NCBI GenBank assembly: GCA_013140775.1
Contig: JABFSA010000038.1
Span: 1-32,083 of the forward strand
DNA: 32,083 bases
Reading direction: 5' to 3'
Source: Acidobacteriota bacterium
GTDB lineage: Bacteria; Acidobacteriota; Vicinamibacteria; Vicinamibacterales; UBA2999
This document shows positions 7,323-15,612 of the stretch, piece by piece. Position numbers and translations under genes: made by a program. Under the pieces are notes generated by a model that did no database searches, was not told the DNA's origin, and worked only from the letters and a program-made list of their open reading frames with translations. Each line of letters starts with the position of its first letter. Positions within the stretch are counted from its first letter, which is position 1.

Positions 7323-7636
7323 CCACAAGACACTCTCGTGGCTTACTTCCGCAGAGGTCAGAGGTCGAACTGCTACTACTGGGCCCATTACGTTTGTCGA
7401 TGCTGCCGCGCGACCAAGCATTTGGGGTCTGCCTAAGTCGGATGGACGCGATCATCCCCGCAGCCCATCCAGCCGCTCATCGTGACAAAGCGCGCGTGAG
7501 CTAACACACGCGCATCAGCACGCGTCACCTGACGCGCGTTCGCTGCCACCTATTTGCTACCTAGGCGCACGAGGCACGATACTGTTTCGCAACTTACTGA
7601 ACAATCACGCGTGATGAGGTCTCGAATTCGAGCCGC
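7323..7636. other. right-hand non-coding part of the island
   Basis: About 310 bases without a credible gene; short open frames here lack a recognisable start or any family resemblance. It contains two adjacent hairpins (7492-7536) and a 12-bp palindrome, ctcgaattcgag, at 7621-7632 directly before the right direct repeat. Confidence 0.6.
7492..7536. repeat. two adjacent GCGCG-rich inverted repeats
   Basis: GCGCGTG (7492-7498) pairs with CACGCGC (7507-7513), and CGCGTCA (7521-7527) pairs with TGACGCG (7530-7536). They lie 170 bases after the serine-protease stop. They could be a terminator without a T tract or protein-binding sites near the island end. Confidence 0.5.
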
Positions 7637-7654
7637 TGCTCTACCAGATGTACT
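7637..7654 (+). repeat. attR-like direct repeat, right copy
   Basis: Identical to 4793-4810. Read in the same frame as the DUF420 end it gives LLYQMY followed by TAG at 7654-7656, so it looks like the original 3' end of that gene. It is followed by 44 bases of spacer and then pyc. Confidence 0.8.
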
Positions 7655-7700
7655 AGTCTGAGCATCTGTTCACTCGACCTGTAATCATCTTCAAATCCCC

Positions 7701-10700
7701 ATGCAGAAGCTGCTTGTCGCGAACCGGTCCGAGATCGCGATCCGATGTTTTCGTGCCGCCACGGAGCTCCGACTTCGCACCGTGGCCGTCTACAGCTACG
7801 AGGACCGGTTCTCGTCGCACCGCTTCAAGGCTGACGAGGCGTATGCCATCGGACCGCCGCACGGCGGCGAGCCGGTGCGCGCGTATCTCGACATCGACCA
7901 GATTATGGCGGTGGCGGCGCGCTGCGGCGCCGACGCCATTCACCCGGGCTACGGCTTCCTCTCGGAGAACGCCCGGCTGGCTCGGGCCTGCGAAGACGCA
8001 GGTATCTGTTTCGTCGGCCCGACCTCGGCGCATCTCGACACCTTTGGCGACAAGGTCGCAGCCAGACAGCTGGCGCACTCGGTGGGCGTGGCAACCGTTC
8101 CGGGTACCGAGGCGGCACTCCGGCCAGGCGACGACCTAGAGGCGATAGGCAAGAGTCTCGGGTTTCCTCTCATCATCAAGGCGAGCTTCGGCGGCGGCGG
8201 TCGAGGGATCCGCGTGGTATCGAGTCCCGCGGATCTGTCTGCGCGTGTGTCAGAGGCGATGCGCGAGGCCTCGGCGGCCTTCGGTCAGGGCGATGTCTTT
8301 CTCGAGCGCTATGTCCCGCGGGCGAAACACATCGAGGTGCAGGTGCTCGGCGATGCGCACGGCGACCTCGTCCATCTCTGGGAGCGCGACTGTTCGGTGC
8401 AGCGGCGACACCAGAAGGTCGTGGAAATTGCACCGAGTCCCAACCTCGACAAGAGTCTGCGCGAGCGGATCTGCGCCGCGGCCGTCCGGCTCTGCCGTGC
8501 TGTGGGATACCGTGCCGCGGGCACGGTCGAGTTTCTGCTCGATGTCGATACGGGCGAGTTCTACTTCATCGAGGTGAATCCGCGCATTCAGGTGGAACAC
8601 ACCGTCACCGAGATGGTCACCGGCATCGACGTCGTCCGTTGCCAGATCCTGCTGGCGGCCGGCCACCGGCTGCACGACGCACCCGTCTCAGTGCCGCGGC
8701 AGGAAGACATTGACACAAGCGGGTTCGCCGTCCAGTGTCGCGTGACAACCGAGGATCCGGAGAACCGATTCATCCCGGACTACGGACGCATCACCACCTA
8801 CCGCGATCCAGGCGGGTTCGCGGTCCGCATCGACAGCGGCAACGCGTATAGCGGGGCCGTCATCACGCCGTACTTCGACTCACTGCTGGTGAAGTTGACG
8901 ACGTGGGGGACCACGCTCGATGAAGCCGTCCGACGGGGCGAGCGGTCGCTGCGCGAGTTCCGGATCCGCGGGGTCAAGACGAACATCGCGTTTCTCCTCA
9001 ACCTGCTGAACCACCCGACATTCCTTTCGGGCGACGCCACGACGCGCTTTCTCGACGACACGCCGTCGCTCTTCGAGATTGCGACTCCGCGCGACCGCGC
9101 CACCAAGCTCCTGCGGTATCTCGGCGACGTGATCGTCAACGGCCGTTCCGACGTGCGCGCGCACCAGTTGCGGTATCCGGCGGCCGACCCGGTACCGCCG
9201 CCCATAGTCGGTCCTGTGCCACACGGCACGCGTCAGCGATTGCTCGCGATGGGGCCCGAGGCCTTCGCCGCATGGGTGCGGCAGGAGCGGCGGGTCCTCG
9301 TGACCGACACGACGTTCCGCGATGCCCATCAGTCGCTCTTGGCGACACGCGTCCGTACCTATGACATGGTGGCCGTGGCTGGCGCCGTCGCGCGGTTGGC
9401 GCCGGATCTCTTCAGCCTGGAGATGTGGGGCGGTGCGACGTTCGATTCGTCGATGCGCTTCCTCCAGGAGGACCCGTGGGACCGGCTGGTCACGCTTCGC
9501 GAGCGGATTCCAAACATCCTCTTCCAGATGCTGCTCCGCGCGAGCAACGCTGTCGGCTACACCACCTACCCGGACAACGTCGTGCGCGCGTTCATCAAGC
9601 GCAGCGCGCACAACGGCGTCGATCTCTTCCGGATTTTCGACTCGCTCAACTCGACGGAAAACATGCAGGTCGCGATGGAGGCCGTCAGAACCGACACGCA
9701 GGCCCTCTGCGAGTCGGCCATCTGCTACACCGGCGACATCCTTGATCCGGCACGCTCGAAGTACAGCCTCGCTTACTACGTCAAGATGGCGAAGGAGCTG
9801 GAGCGGATGGGCACGCACATCATCGCCATCAAGGACATGGCGGGGCTCTGCCGGCCACCGGCCGCGTACGCGCTCGTCAAAGCGCTCCGTGAGGAGGTTG
9901 GCGTTCCAATCCATTTTCACACCCACGACACGAGTGGCATCGGCGGGGCCAGCGTGCTGCGTGCCGCCGACGCGGGCGCCGATATCGTCGATGCTGCGTT
10001 CGCATCGATGGCGGGCATGACGAGCCAGCCGCCGCTCGAGTCGCTCATTGCCGCGCTCGAACACACGGAGCGCGACACGGGTCTCGACCGCGGCCGCCTC
10101 GACACTCTCAGCGGCTACTGGTCGGCGGTCCGTGATCTGTACTACCCCTTCGAGGAAGGGCTGCGTGCGCCTGGCCCCGACGTTTACCAGCATGAAATGC
10201 CCGGGGGTCAGTTCACCAACCTGCGCCAGCAGGCCCGGAGTCTGGGGCTCGAACAGCGGTGGGACGAGGTCTGCCAAGCCTATGCGGCTGCCAACCGGCT
10301 CTGTGGCGACATCGTGAAGGTGACTCCCTCGAGCAAGGTGGTCGGCGACCTGGCGCTCTTCATGGTGACAAACAACCTGACGGCCGACGACGTGATTGAC
10401 GCCAAAGTCCCACTCCATTTTCCAAGAAGCGTCGTCGAGATGATGCAGGGCATGCTCGGCCAGCCAGAGGGCGGGTGGCCGGAGCGCTTCCAGCAGGTCG
10501 TGCTGGGTTCGGCGCGGGTCGAGCCGATCGTGGGTCGCCCGGGTGCCGCGCTTCCCCCAGCCGACCTTGCCGTCACCGCCACCGCCTTGCGCACGAAGCT
10601 CGATCGGGAGCCGCGCGAGGAAGACGTGCTGTCGTATGTGCTCTATCCGAGCGTGTTCCTGGACTACGCGGAGCACGTGCGCCGGTTCAGCGACACGGCC

Positions 10701-11144
10701 GTGATTCCGACCCGCAACTTCTTCTATGGGCTGCCGCCGGGCGGCGAGATCAAGATCGAGATAGAGGCCGGCAAGACACTCATCGTGCGGTACCTGGCGA
10801 CCGGGGACGTTCACGACGATGGCACCCGTACCGTGTTCTTCGAGCTGAACGGGCAATCTCGTGAGGTGACCGTTGTAGACCAGCGCGTCGCGGTCAGGGC
10901 AGCTCCGCGCCGGAAGGCCGATCCTGCCAACCCCGGACACGTTGCGGCGTCGATGCCCGGCAAGGTATCCGCCATCGCGGTGAAGGTGGGGCAGACAGTT
11001 CAGGTCGGGCAGCATCTCTTCTCACTGGAGGCGATGAAGATGGAGACCGCCGTCTCGAGCCCACTCGACGGGACGGTCTCAGAGATGCTCGTCGCTGTGG
11101 GTTCGGCTGTCGAGACCAGCGACCTGCTGATCGTCCTGGAATAG
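7701..11144 (+). CDS. pyc: pyruvate carboxylase, single-chain
   Basis: Biotin enzyme that carboxylates pyruvate to oxaloacetate with ATP and bicarbonate, replenishing the TCA cycle. At 1147 residues it has the usual length of the single-chain form. Order of domains: biotin carboxylase at about 1-450 (LLVANRSEIAIR, glycine-rich FGGGGRGIRVV, EVNPRIQVEHTVTE), carboxyltransferase at about 475-980 (DTTFRDAHQSLLATR, then FHTHDT and its metal-site region), and a biotin carrier domain at the end with AMKME, biotinyl lysine K1113. The tetramerisation/allosteric region lies before the carrier. The start is preceded by no strong Shine-Dalgarno sequence. An 18-bp island repeat ends 46 bases upstream, so its expression context probably changed when the island inserted. 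Confidence 0.97.
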   Translation: MQKLLVANRSEIAIRCFRAATELRLRTVAVYSYEDRFSSHRFKADEAYAIGPPHGGEPVRAYLDIDQIMAVAARCGADAIHPGYGFLSENARLARACEDAGICFVGPTSAHLDTFGDKVAARQLAHSVGVATVPGTEAALRPGDDLEAIGKSLGFPLIIKASFGGGGRGIRVVSSPADLSARVSEAMREASAAFGQGDVFLERYVPRAKHIEVQVLGDAHGDLVHLWERDCSVQRRHQKVVEIAPSPNLDKSLRERICAAAVRLCRAVGYRAAGTVEFLLDVDTGEFYFIEVNPRIQVEHTVTEMVTGIDVVRCQILLAAGHRLHDAPVSVPRQEDIDTSGFAVQCRVTTEDPENRFIPDYGRITTYRDPGGFAVRIDSGNAYSGAVITPYFDSLLVKLTTWGTTLDEAVRRGERSLREFRIRGVKTNIAFLLNLLNHPTFLSGDATTRFLDDTPSLFEIATPRDRATKLLRYLGDVIVNGRSDVRAHQLRYPAADPVPPPIVGPVPHGTRQRLLAMGPEAFAAWVRQERRVLVTDTTFRDAHQSLLATRVRTYDMVAVAGAVARLAPDLFSLEMWGGATFDSSMRFLQEDPWDRLVTLRERIPNILFQMLLRASNAVGYTTYPDNVVRAFIKRSAHNGVDLFRIFDSLNSTENMQVAMEAVRTDTQALCESAICYTGDILDPARSKYSLAYYVKMAKELERMGTHIIAIKDMAGLCRPPAAYALVKALREEVGVPIHFHTHDTSGIGGASVLRAADAGADIVDAAFASMAGMTSQPPLESLIAALEHTERDTGLDRGRLDTLSGYWSAVRDLYYPFEEGLRAPGPDVYQHEMPGGQFTNLRQQARSLGLEQRWDEVCQAYAAANRLCGDIVKVTPSSKVVGDLALFMVTNNLTADDVIDAKVPLHFPRSVVEMMQGMLGQPEGGWPERFQQVVLGSARVEPIVGRPGAALPPADLAVTATALRTKLDREPREEDVLSYVLYPSVFLDYAEHVRRFSDTAVIPTRNFFYGLPPGGEIKIEIEAGKTLIVRYLATGDVHDDGTRTVFFELNGQSREVTVVDQRVAVRAAPRRKADPANPGHVAASMPGKVSAIAVKVGQTVQVGQHLFSLEAMKMETAVSSPLDGTVSEMLVAVGSAVETSDLLIVLE

Positions 11145-11163
11145 CCAGCCGAACCGGTCCCCG

Positions 11164-11184
11164 GCAGGGGCACTCGTCCCCTGC
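11164..11184. terminator. hairpin between convergent pyc and MBL-fold genes
   Basis: GCAGGGG at 11164-11170 pairs perfectly with CCCCTGC at 11178-11184 across a 7-base loop, between the pyc stop and the opposing gene's stop at 11188. It probably works in both directions. There is no T tract. Confidence 0.6.
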
Positions 11185-11187
11185 ACG

Positions 11188-12099
11188 CTAGTCTCGCGGC
11201 GCGCGCACCGGCACCTGGGGACCTCCGATGGTCGGCTCTCGATACCGCCACAGGTAGTCGAAGGTGGTATCCACGTGCACCAGCACGCGCTCCGGACTCT
11301 GGTTGAACTCCTTGAAGTCAGCCATCGTCACTTCCTTGCGAATCTCGCTCAGGCTCTTGCCGGCCACGATTCGTTCGAGCACCCGGTCACGCACCGCCTG
11401 CAGATACCGGCGGAACTCGCCGAATGCCTGCTGCTGCGTCTGCGTGAACTTGTCATGCCCCTCCAGCACGATGCGCACATCGGGCCATCGCTCGAGGGTC
11501 CCCAGCGCCTTGAGCGCGTTGTGGATGTCGAGGTCCCGGAAGTCCGGCAGGATGTTCCGGCCACGACCGAAATCGGGAGCGAACATCACGCCATCGGCCG
11601 GAACGTGCACGTAGATCATGTTGTCGCTGTGCGTGGGCCCAAGGTGAATCAGGGCGACCTTGATGCCTCCCAGCTCGATTTCCATACGGTCTTCGAACAG
11701 GACCTGCGGGATGATCGTCTTGCGCTTCTCGCGCAAAACATGCGGCAGCATGTTGACGTGGGCGATGCCCACCGCCGTGTCTGCGAAGACGTCCATGTCG
11801 CAGATGTGGCTCTGGTGGTCGTGGCTCATCACGGCGTACTTCACCGGCAGGTTGAACCGCTGCTTCAGCTCGCCCTTGAGCCACTGCATGTTGTCGCAGC
11901 TGCCGTCCACGAGCACGATCCCGGCAGGCGTCACGATGAACATGGCGTTCTGGGTGGCCCCGAAGCGGTACACGTGTTCGCTGATTTGATTGATCGAGCG
12001 CTGGTTGGTCCAGACCGGTGTCTGGGCGAGTGCGGTAGTGGCAGTGAACGTGCAGAGCAGCGATACGGCGATCAACGCCGTCTTCGTCGGTGACATCAT
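11188..12099 (-). CDS. exported metallo-beta-lactamase-fold hydrolase, variant metal motif
   Basis: A 303-residue protein. ATG at 12099 is preferred because GAGGTG lies 4 bases upstream; a TTG at 12111 would be the alternative. The signal peptide (TALIAVSLLCTFTATTALA) predicts periplasmic export. The fold is shown by VLVDGSCDN, then SHDHQSHICD, GPTHSDN, FAPDFG and EGHD. Metal ligands visible are H93, H95, H98, H157, D176 and H215. The usual HxHxDH motif reads HDHQSH, so the Asp expected for the second metal is Ser. This resembles class B enzymes that deviate at that site, so substrate and metal number are uncertain. The C-terminal 80 residues are helical. It is monocistronic and convergent with pyc. 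A true antibiotic resistance role is not supported. Confidence 0.85.
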   Translation of the reverse strand: MMSPTKTALIAVSLLCTFTATTALAQTPVWTNQRSINQISEHVYRFGATQNAMFIVTPAGIVLVDGSCDNMQWLKGELKQRFNLPVKYAVMSHDHQSHICDMDVFADTAVGIAHVNMLPHVLREKRKTIIPQVLFEDRMEIELGGIKVALIHLGPTHSDNMIYVHVPADGVMFAPDFGRGRNILPDFRDLDIHNALKALGTLERWPDVRIVLEGHDKFTQTQQQAFGEFRRYLQAVRDRVLERIVAGKSLSEIRKEVTMADFKEFNQSPERVLVHVDTTFDYLWRYREPTIGGPQVPVRAPRD

Positions 12100-12111
12100 T
12101 GAGCACCTCAA

Positions 12112-12352
12112 CGCAGTTGAAGTAACTGCTGCAGTAATTGCGGCCTTCGCAAGCCCACCGGGATTGTCATCTTAGAACGCATATGGAATATGGACGGCGC
12201 GCCGATTCTCCGGCGGCACCAGGCCTCTGGTCAACTGCCTTCCGGTCCGGAATCGCGGAAGCCGAGCGCCACGACTGCCGACAAGGCCCGCCGCCGGCCG
12301 ACAGCGAGCGTCGTGAGCCCGCATCGGTGCAATAAGATATAGAGCCGTATCC
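12112..12352. other. divergent intergenic region, 241 bases
   Basis: This stretch separates the minus-strand MBL-fold gene from the plus-strand TPR gene and must hold both promoters. A weak AT-rich stretch (aataagatatag, near 12330-12342) could be a -10 region for the TPR gene, but no matching -35 is seen. Confidence 0.35.
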
Positions 12353-14488
12353 ATGTCACGCCGCGCGCCTGGAAAGATTCGCCGATGGCAGGCCACGCTC
12401 ATCGTCTTCGCGTTCATGATCGCGGTGGCGAGCGCGGCCGTGATCGGCTGGTGGTACGCACGAGAGTCGGCCCCGCATCAAGGCCCCATCGTTCTCGTCT
12501 CAGTTGACGGCCAGACACCGGGAACGGGTCAGGCCGCTGCGGGATCCAGCGCAACTCCATCGATCGATGCGCTGACGGCCGATGCCGTTGTCTTCGATCG
12601 TGCCTATACGCATTCGCCACTGACGCTGCCTGCCCAGGCATCGCTTCTGTCGGGTCAGCTTCCCTTTGAACACGGCGCGCGCGGCGAGGCGGGTTTCGCG
12701 ATGGACGACAACGTCCGATCACTTGCAGAGCTGCTCCGGAACCGTGGCTTCGAAACCGGTGCGGCCGTCTCGTCCTTTTTGCTCCGGCCAGAGTCTGGTC
12801 TCTCCCAGGGCTTCTCCTTCTTCGATCTTGACCTTCCCGAAACGGCATCAGGCGAAACGCCCGTCGTCGAACGTGAGGGCGGGGAAACTGCCGAAGTCGC
12901 GACGGGCTGGATGAACGCGCGGAACGGCTATCGCTACTTCCTGTTCGTCCAGGTGAACGACGACGCGGCGGAAGCCGCCGTTGGACAGCTCGTGGCCGAA
13001 CTGAAGGAGCGCGGACTCTACGATCAGGCGACCATCCTGCTCACGTCGGACCACGGTGGAACGAGCGGTGGATTCTCGCTCGGCGAAGAATCGCTCCATG
13101 TGCCGCTGATCGTGAAGCAACCGGACATGGAAGGCGCGGGCCGCCACGTGACAGTCCCGGTCCAGCACATCGACGTCCTTCCGACCATTCTCGATCTGGT
13201 ACGTGCTCCAGTGCCCTCTGGTCTTCGCGGCCGGTCGCTTCGTGGTCTTCTCGACGGCGACGCGACGACGCTGCCGGATCAGCCGATGTATGCGGAATCG
13301 CTCGGCGGACAGCTTCGACTCGGCACGGCGGCAAGGTACGCGCTCTTCGACTCGCGCTTCAGGTATCTGCGAGGCGACCGCGAAGAGCTTGTTCCATTGG
13401 AGACGGAATCAGAGACCACCTCGCCTTCCGATCCGGCCGACGAGATCACGCGATGGCGAACTGCGCTCGATCGCCTGCTGGACGGACGAGCGTTGTTGAC
13501 GGCGCCATACGTTCCGGAAGCTGACGTAGACCGGTTTGCGGCCCTCGGATTCCTTGGAGGCGGCCCGTTCATCGGAGCGACGGCCGCGCTTCTGACAGCA
13601 GGCGAGGAAGCTGCCGTCTCGCAGGTTCACCGGGCTGCGGCACGTCTCGTCGCGCAGCGAAAGTACGCCGAGGCCATCGACCAGCTCCGCAGCATCACGC
13701 GTGAACACCCGGACCTGGCGGCCGTGCGATACCAGACAGCCACGGTCCTGTTGCGGGCGGGCCGGATTCCTGAAGCTGAAAAGACGCTCCAGAGCGTGAC
13801 CGCGCTCGACCCTGACAATACATACGTCCAGGTGGCGCTCGCAGACGCACTGCTGCGGGAAGGCCGCGAAGAAGACGCTGAGGCGAGCGCCGCGCTGGCG
13901 ATCGCGCTTGCTGAGCACCAGGACGACTCGGCGAGAGCGGCGGCGCATCGGGTCGCCACGTTGGTGGCGTTGGCGCGCGAGGACGAGGAGCGTGCCGGCG
14001 AATATGCCGCGTCCGCCGAGCGGGATGATCCGACGATTCCGATGTCGACCTTCGTCGAAGGCCGGGAGGCGTACTCGGCGGGCCGCTACGAGGACGCGCT
14101 GGCGGCGTTCGAGAAGACATCGCAGGCACTCGCTCAAAACAGGAGAACGCTCGAGAGCGTGTATTGGTACCTGGGCGACACGTTGGCACGTCTCGGGCGG
14201 GAAGCCGATGCGGAGAAGGCGTTCCGCGACGAGTTGCGCGCGTTCCCCAGGCACATCTCCGGCTACACCAGCCTCGCGACGCTGTATCACGCGTCCGGTC
14301 GCGCAGAGGCAATCAAGGAGACGCTGGACGATCTCGTCTCGACAGTGCCGACGCCGGAAGGTTACGACGCTGCCGCCCGCGTCTGGCTGAGCGTTGGCGA
14401 TCCGACATCAGCCGCAGCGCTCCGGACCGACGCGCGAGCACGCTTCCGAGGCGATCCGTCTCTCGCCTTTTTTCAACGACGACGCTGA
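12353..14488 (+). CDS. membrane-anchored sulfatase-fold/TPR protein, probably catalytically degenerate
   Basis: A 711-residue protein with one N-terminal membrane anchor at about 14-36. Residues 44-400 resemble the alkaline phosphatase/sulfatase fold: PIVLVSVDG, FDRAYTHSPLTLPAQASLLSG, TSDHGG (D233, H234), EESLHVPLIVKQPD. The second half (about 415-705) consists of TPR-like helical repeats. Fusions of this type are common in Acidobacteria. Several ligands expected in active members are missing. The motif normally reading DTLRADH is DGQTPGTG. The central VHxxDPH segment reads VQVNDDAA. The His after DHG is not present. T91 occupies the usual nucleophile position. It is therefore probably a scaffold or binding protein. 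The next gene starts 24 bases after its stop. Confidence 0.8.
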   Translation: MSRRAPGKIRRWQATLIVFAFMIAVASAAVIGWWYARESAPHQGPIVLVSVDGQTPGTGQAAAGSSATPSIDALTADAVVFDRAYTHSPLTLPAQASLLSGQLPFEHGARGEAGFAMDDNVRSLAELLRNRGFETGAAVSSFLLRPESGLSQGFSFFDLDLPETASGETPVVEREGGETAEVATGWMNARNGYRYFLFVQVNDDAAEAAVGQLVAELKERGLYDQATILLTSDHGGTSGGFSLGEESLHVPLIVKQPDMEGAGRHVTVPVQHIDVLPTILDLVRAPVPSGLRGRSLRGLLDGDATTLPDQPMYAESLGGQLRLGTAARYALFDSRFRYLRGDREELVPLETESETTSPSDPADEITRWRTALDRLLDGRALLTAPYVPEADVDRFAALGFLGGGPFIGATAALLTAGEEAAVSQVHRAAARLVAQRKYAEAIDQLRSITREHPDLAAVRYQTATVLLRAGRIPEAEKTLQSVTALDPDNTYVQVALADALLREGREEDAEASAALAIALAEHQDDSARAAAHRVATLVALAREDEERAGEYAASAERDDPTIPMSTFVEGREAYSAGRYEDALAAFEKTSQALAQNRRTLESVYWYLGDTLARLGREADAEKAFRDELRAFPRHISGYTSLATLYHASGRAEAIKETLDDLVSTVPTPEGYDAAARVWLSVGDPTSAAALRTDARARFRGDPSLAFFQRRR

Positions 14489-14512
14489 GGGCGCGACCGC
14501 ACCACGAAGGAA

Positions 14513-15592
14513 GTGACGTTCCTCCACGGCTGCAACTATCCCTGGTCCACTGACGGCCGCACTGTTTACTACGGTATGGACTTCGGCGCCAACGTGTGGG
14601 GCTCACACCTTGGCGTCTCCACCCGTCGCGACGCCGTCGCGCGCGACTTCCTCGACATGGCGCGCCTGGGATTCACCGTCGCGCGCTGGTTCGTCTTCTG
14701 TGACGGACGAGCGGGGATCCTCTACGACCCGAGCGACATGCCCGCAGGCCTCGATGACTGTTTCTTCGTAGACATGGATGCGGCGCTCGAGATCGCTCGA
14801 GACGCAGGTATTCGACTCGATTTAGTCCTGCTCGATCACCGCTGGATGTTTCGGGATCTGATCGATAGCGCCGTTGATGCGTCCACCGGACTCCGCATTG
14901 AGCGGACGCTTCCGCACGGGCGAGCTGACGTCCTGCTGACGTCTTCAGGGCGTCGATTGCTATTCGAGCGCGTCTTCGAACCCATCGTCATGCGCTATGG
15001 AGCATCGGGCGAGCGTCAGGATCTAGGCAGACAGATTGCGTTCTTCGAGCTGATGAACGAACCTGACTTCGTCATCAGCGAATGGAGACGCGATATCAGC
15101 CGACGGGTGCCTCGCCCGGTGGACTTCGCGGTCTTCAGAAAGATGGTTTCCGAGTTGAGCGCGTTGGTACACGCCAACTCATCTGCGCTGGTCACGCTCG
15201 GCGGCGCGAGACTGCGCAATCTCCACGCCTGGGACGATCCCGCACTCGGCCTCGATCTGCTCCAGGTGCATTCGTACCCCGACACGCGTCGATTCTTTCG
15301 CGCCGAGCCGGACATCTTTGGCAGACCAGCGTCTTCACTGGGCCTCAATCGAGAAGTGATCCTCGGCGAATTCCCAGGCAACGGGCCAACGCAACATCCC
15401 GGAGGCGCATCGCCGCCAGCGACAACGCTCGACGACTACCTCGAATTTGGCGTGAGCGGCGGTTACGCTGGCGCGTGGCCGTGGAGCTTCAGCGGCACCG
15501 ATGCCTACGGCCGTCTGCCGGAGGAACCGCTTCGAAGGTTCGCGGCAAGACACCCCGATCTCGTGAACCCGCTCGCGTTCACCGACGAGTGA
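14513..15592 (+). CDS. clan GH-A-like glycoside hydrolase
   Basis: A 359-residue soluble protein with a (beta/alpha)8-barrel pattern. GTG at 14513 is preceded by a good ribosome binding site (gaagga). The acid/base glutamate is in the conserved ELMNEPDF segment (N182, E183), and the likely nucleophile is E286 in VILGEFPG at the end of a late strand. HSYPDT at 253-258 and AWPWSF near the end resemble substrate-site aromatic loops of GH5-like or related enzymes. No signal peptide is evident, so it may act in the cytoplasm. The GH family cannot be named from sequence alone. It follows the TPR gene by 24 bases and may be co-transcribed with it. Confidence 0.8.
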   Translation: MTFLHGCNYPWSTDGRTVYYGMDFGANVWGSHLGVSTRRDAVARDFLDMARLGFTVARWFVFCDGRAGILYDPSDMPAGLDDCFFVDMDAALEIARDAGIRLDLVLLDHRWMFRDLIDSAVDASTGLRIERTLPHGRADVLLTSSGRRLLFERVFEPIVMRYGASGERQDLGRQIAFFELMNEPDFVISEWRRDISRRVPRPVDFAVFRKMVSELSALVHANSSALVTLGGARLRNLHAWDDPALGLDLLQVHSYPDTRRFFRAEPDIFGRPASSLGLNREVILGEFPGNGPTQHPGGASPPATTLDDYLEFGVSGGYAGAWPWSFSGTDAYGRLPEEPLRRFAARHPDLVNPLAFTDE

Positions 15593-15612
15593 ACCAGCCC
15601 TGAGGCCTCTCG

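Larger units (their letters stand above)
4793..7654. mobile_element. small genomic island inserted at the 3' end of the DUF420 gene
   Basis: The segment is bounded by two identical 18-bp direct repeats, tgctctaccagatgtact (4793-4810 and 7637-7654). The left copy is the in-frame end of the DUF420 gene, so insertion preserved the protein. Just inside the left repeat is a decayed tyrosine integrase gene, and the remainder holds two protease genes. Composition differs from the flanks: by direct count, 26 of 60 bases are G or C at 5761-5820, against 40 of 60 at 4681-4740. This arrangement matches integrase-mediated insertion into a gene end. With the integrase broken, the island is probably no longer self-mobile. 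Confidence 0.8.

Noticed and set aside
7237..7504. Short plus-strand open frames after the serine protease
   Set aside because: They overlap the end of the protease gene or lack starts and family resemblance; compositional open frames only.
8880..11015. A long minus-strand open frame (about 711 codons) opposite pyc
   Set aside because: It lies fully antisense to an unmistakable pyruvate carboxylase, has no recognisable domains and is rich in Arg/His/Val in the manner of GC-rich shadow frames.
11275..12093. Plus-strand open frame opposite the MBL-fold gene
   Set aside because: His/Val-rich shadow frame; the minus strand has signal peptide, ribosome binding site and metal motif.
11188..12099. 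An antibiotic-resistance beta-lactamase
   Set aside because: Only the fold is shared; the metal motif and overall sequence do not match known beta-lactamases closely enough to claim that activity.
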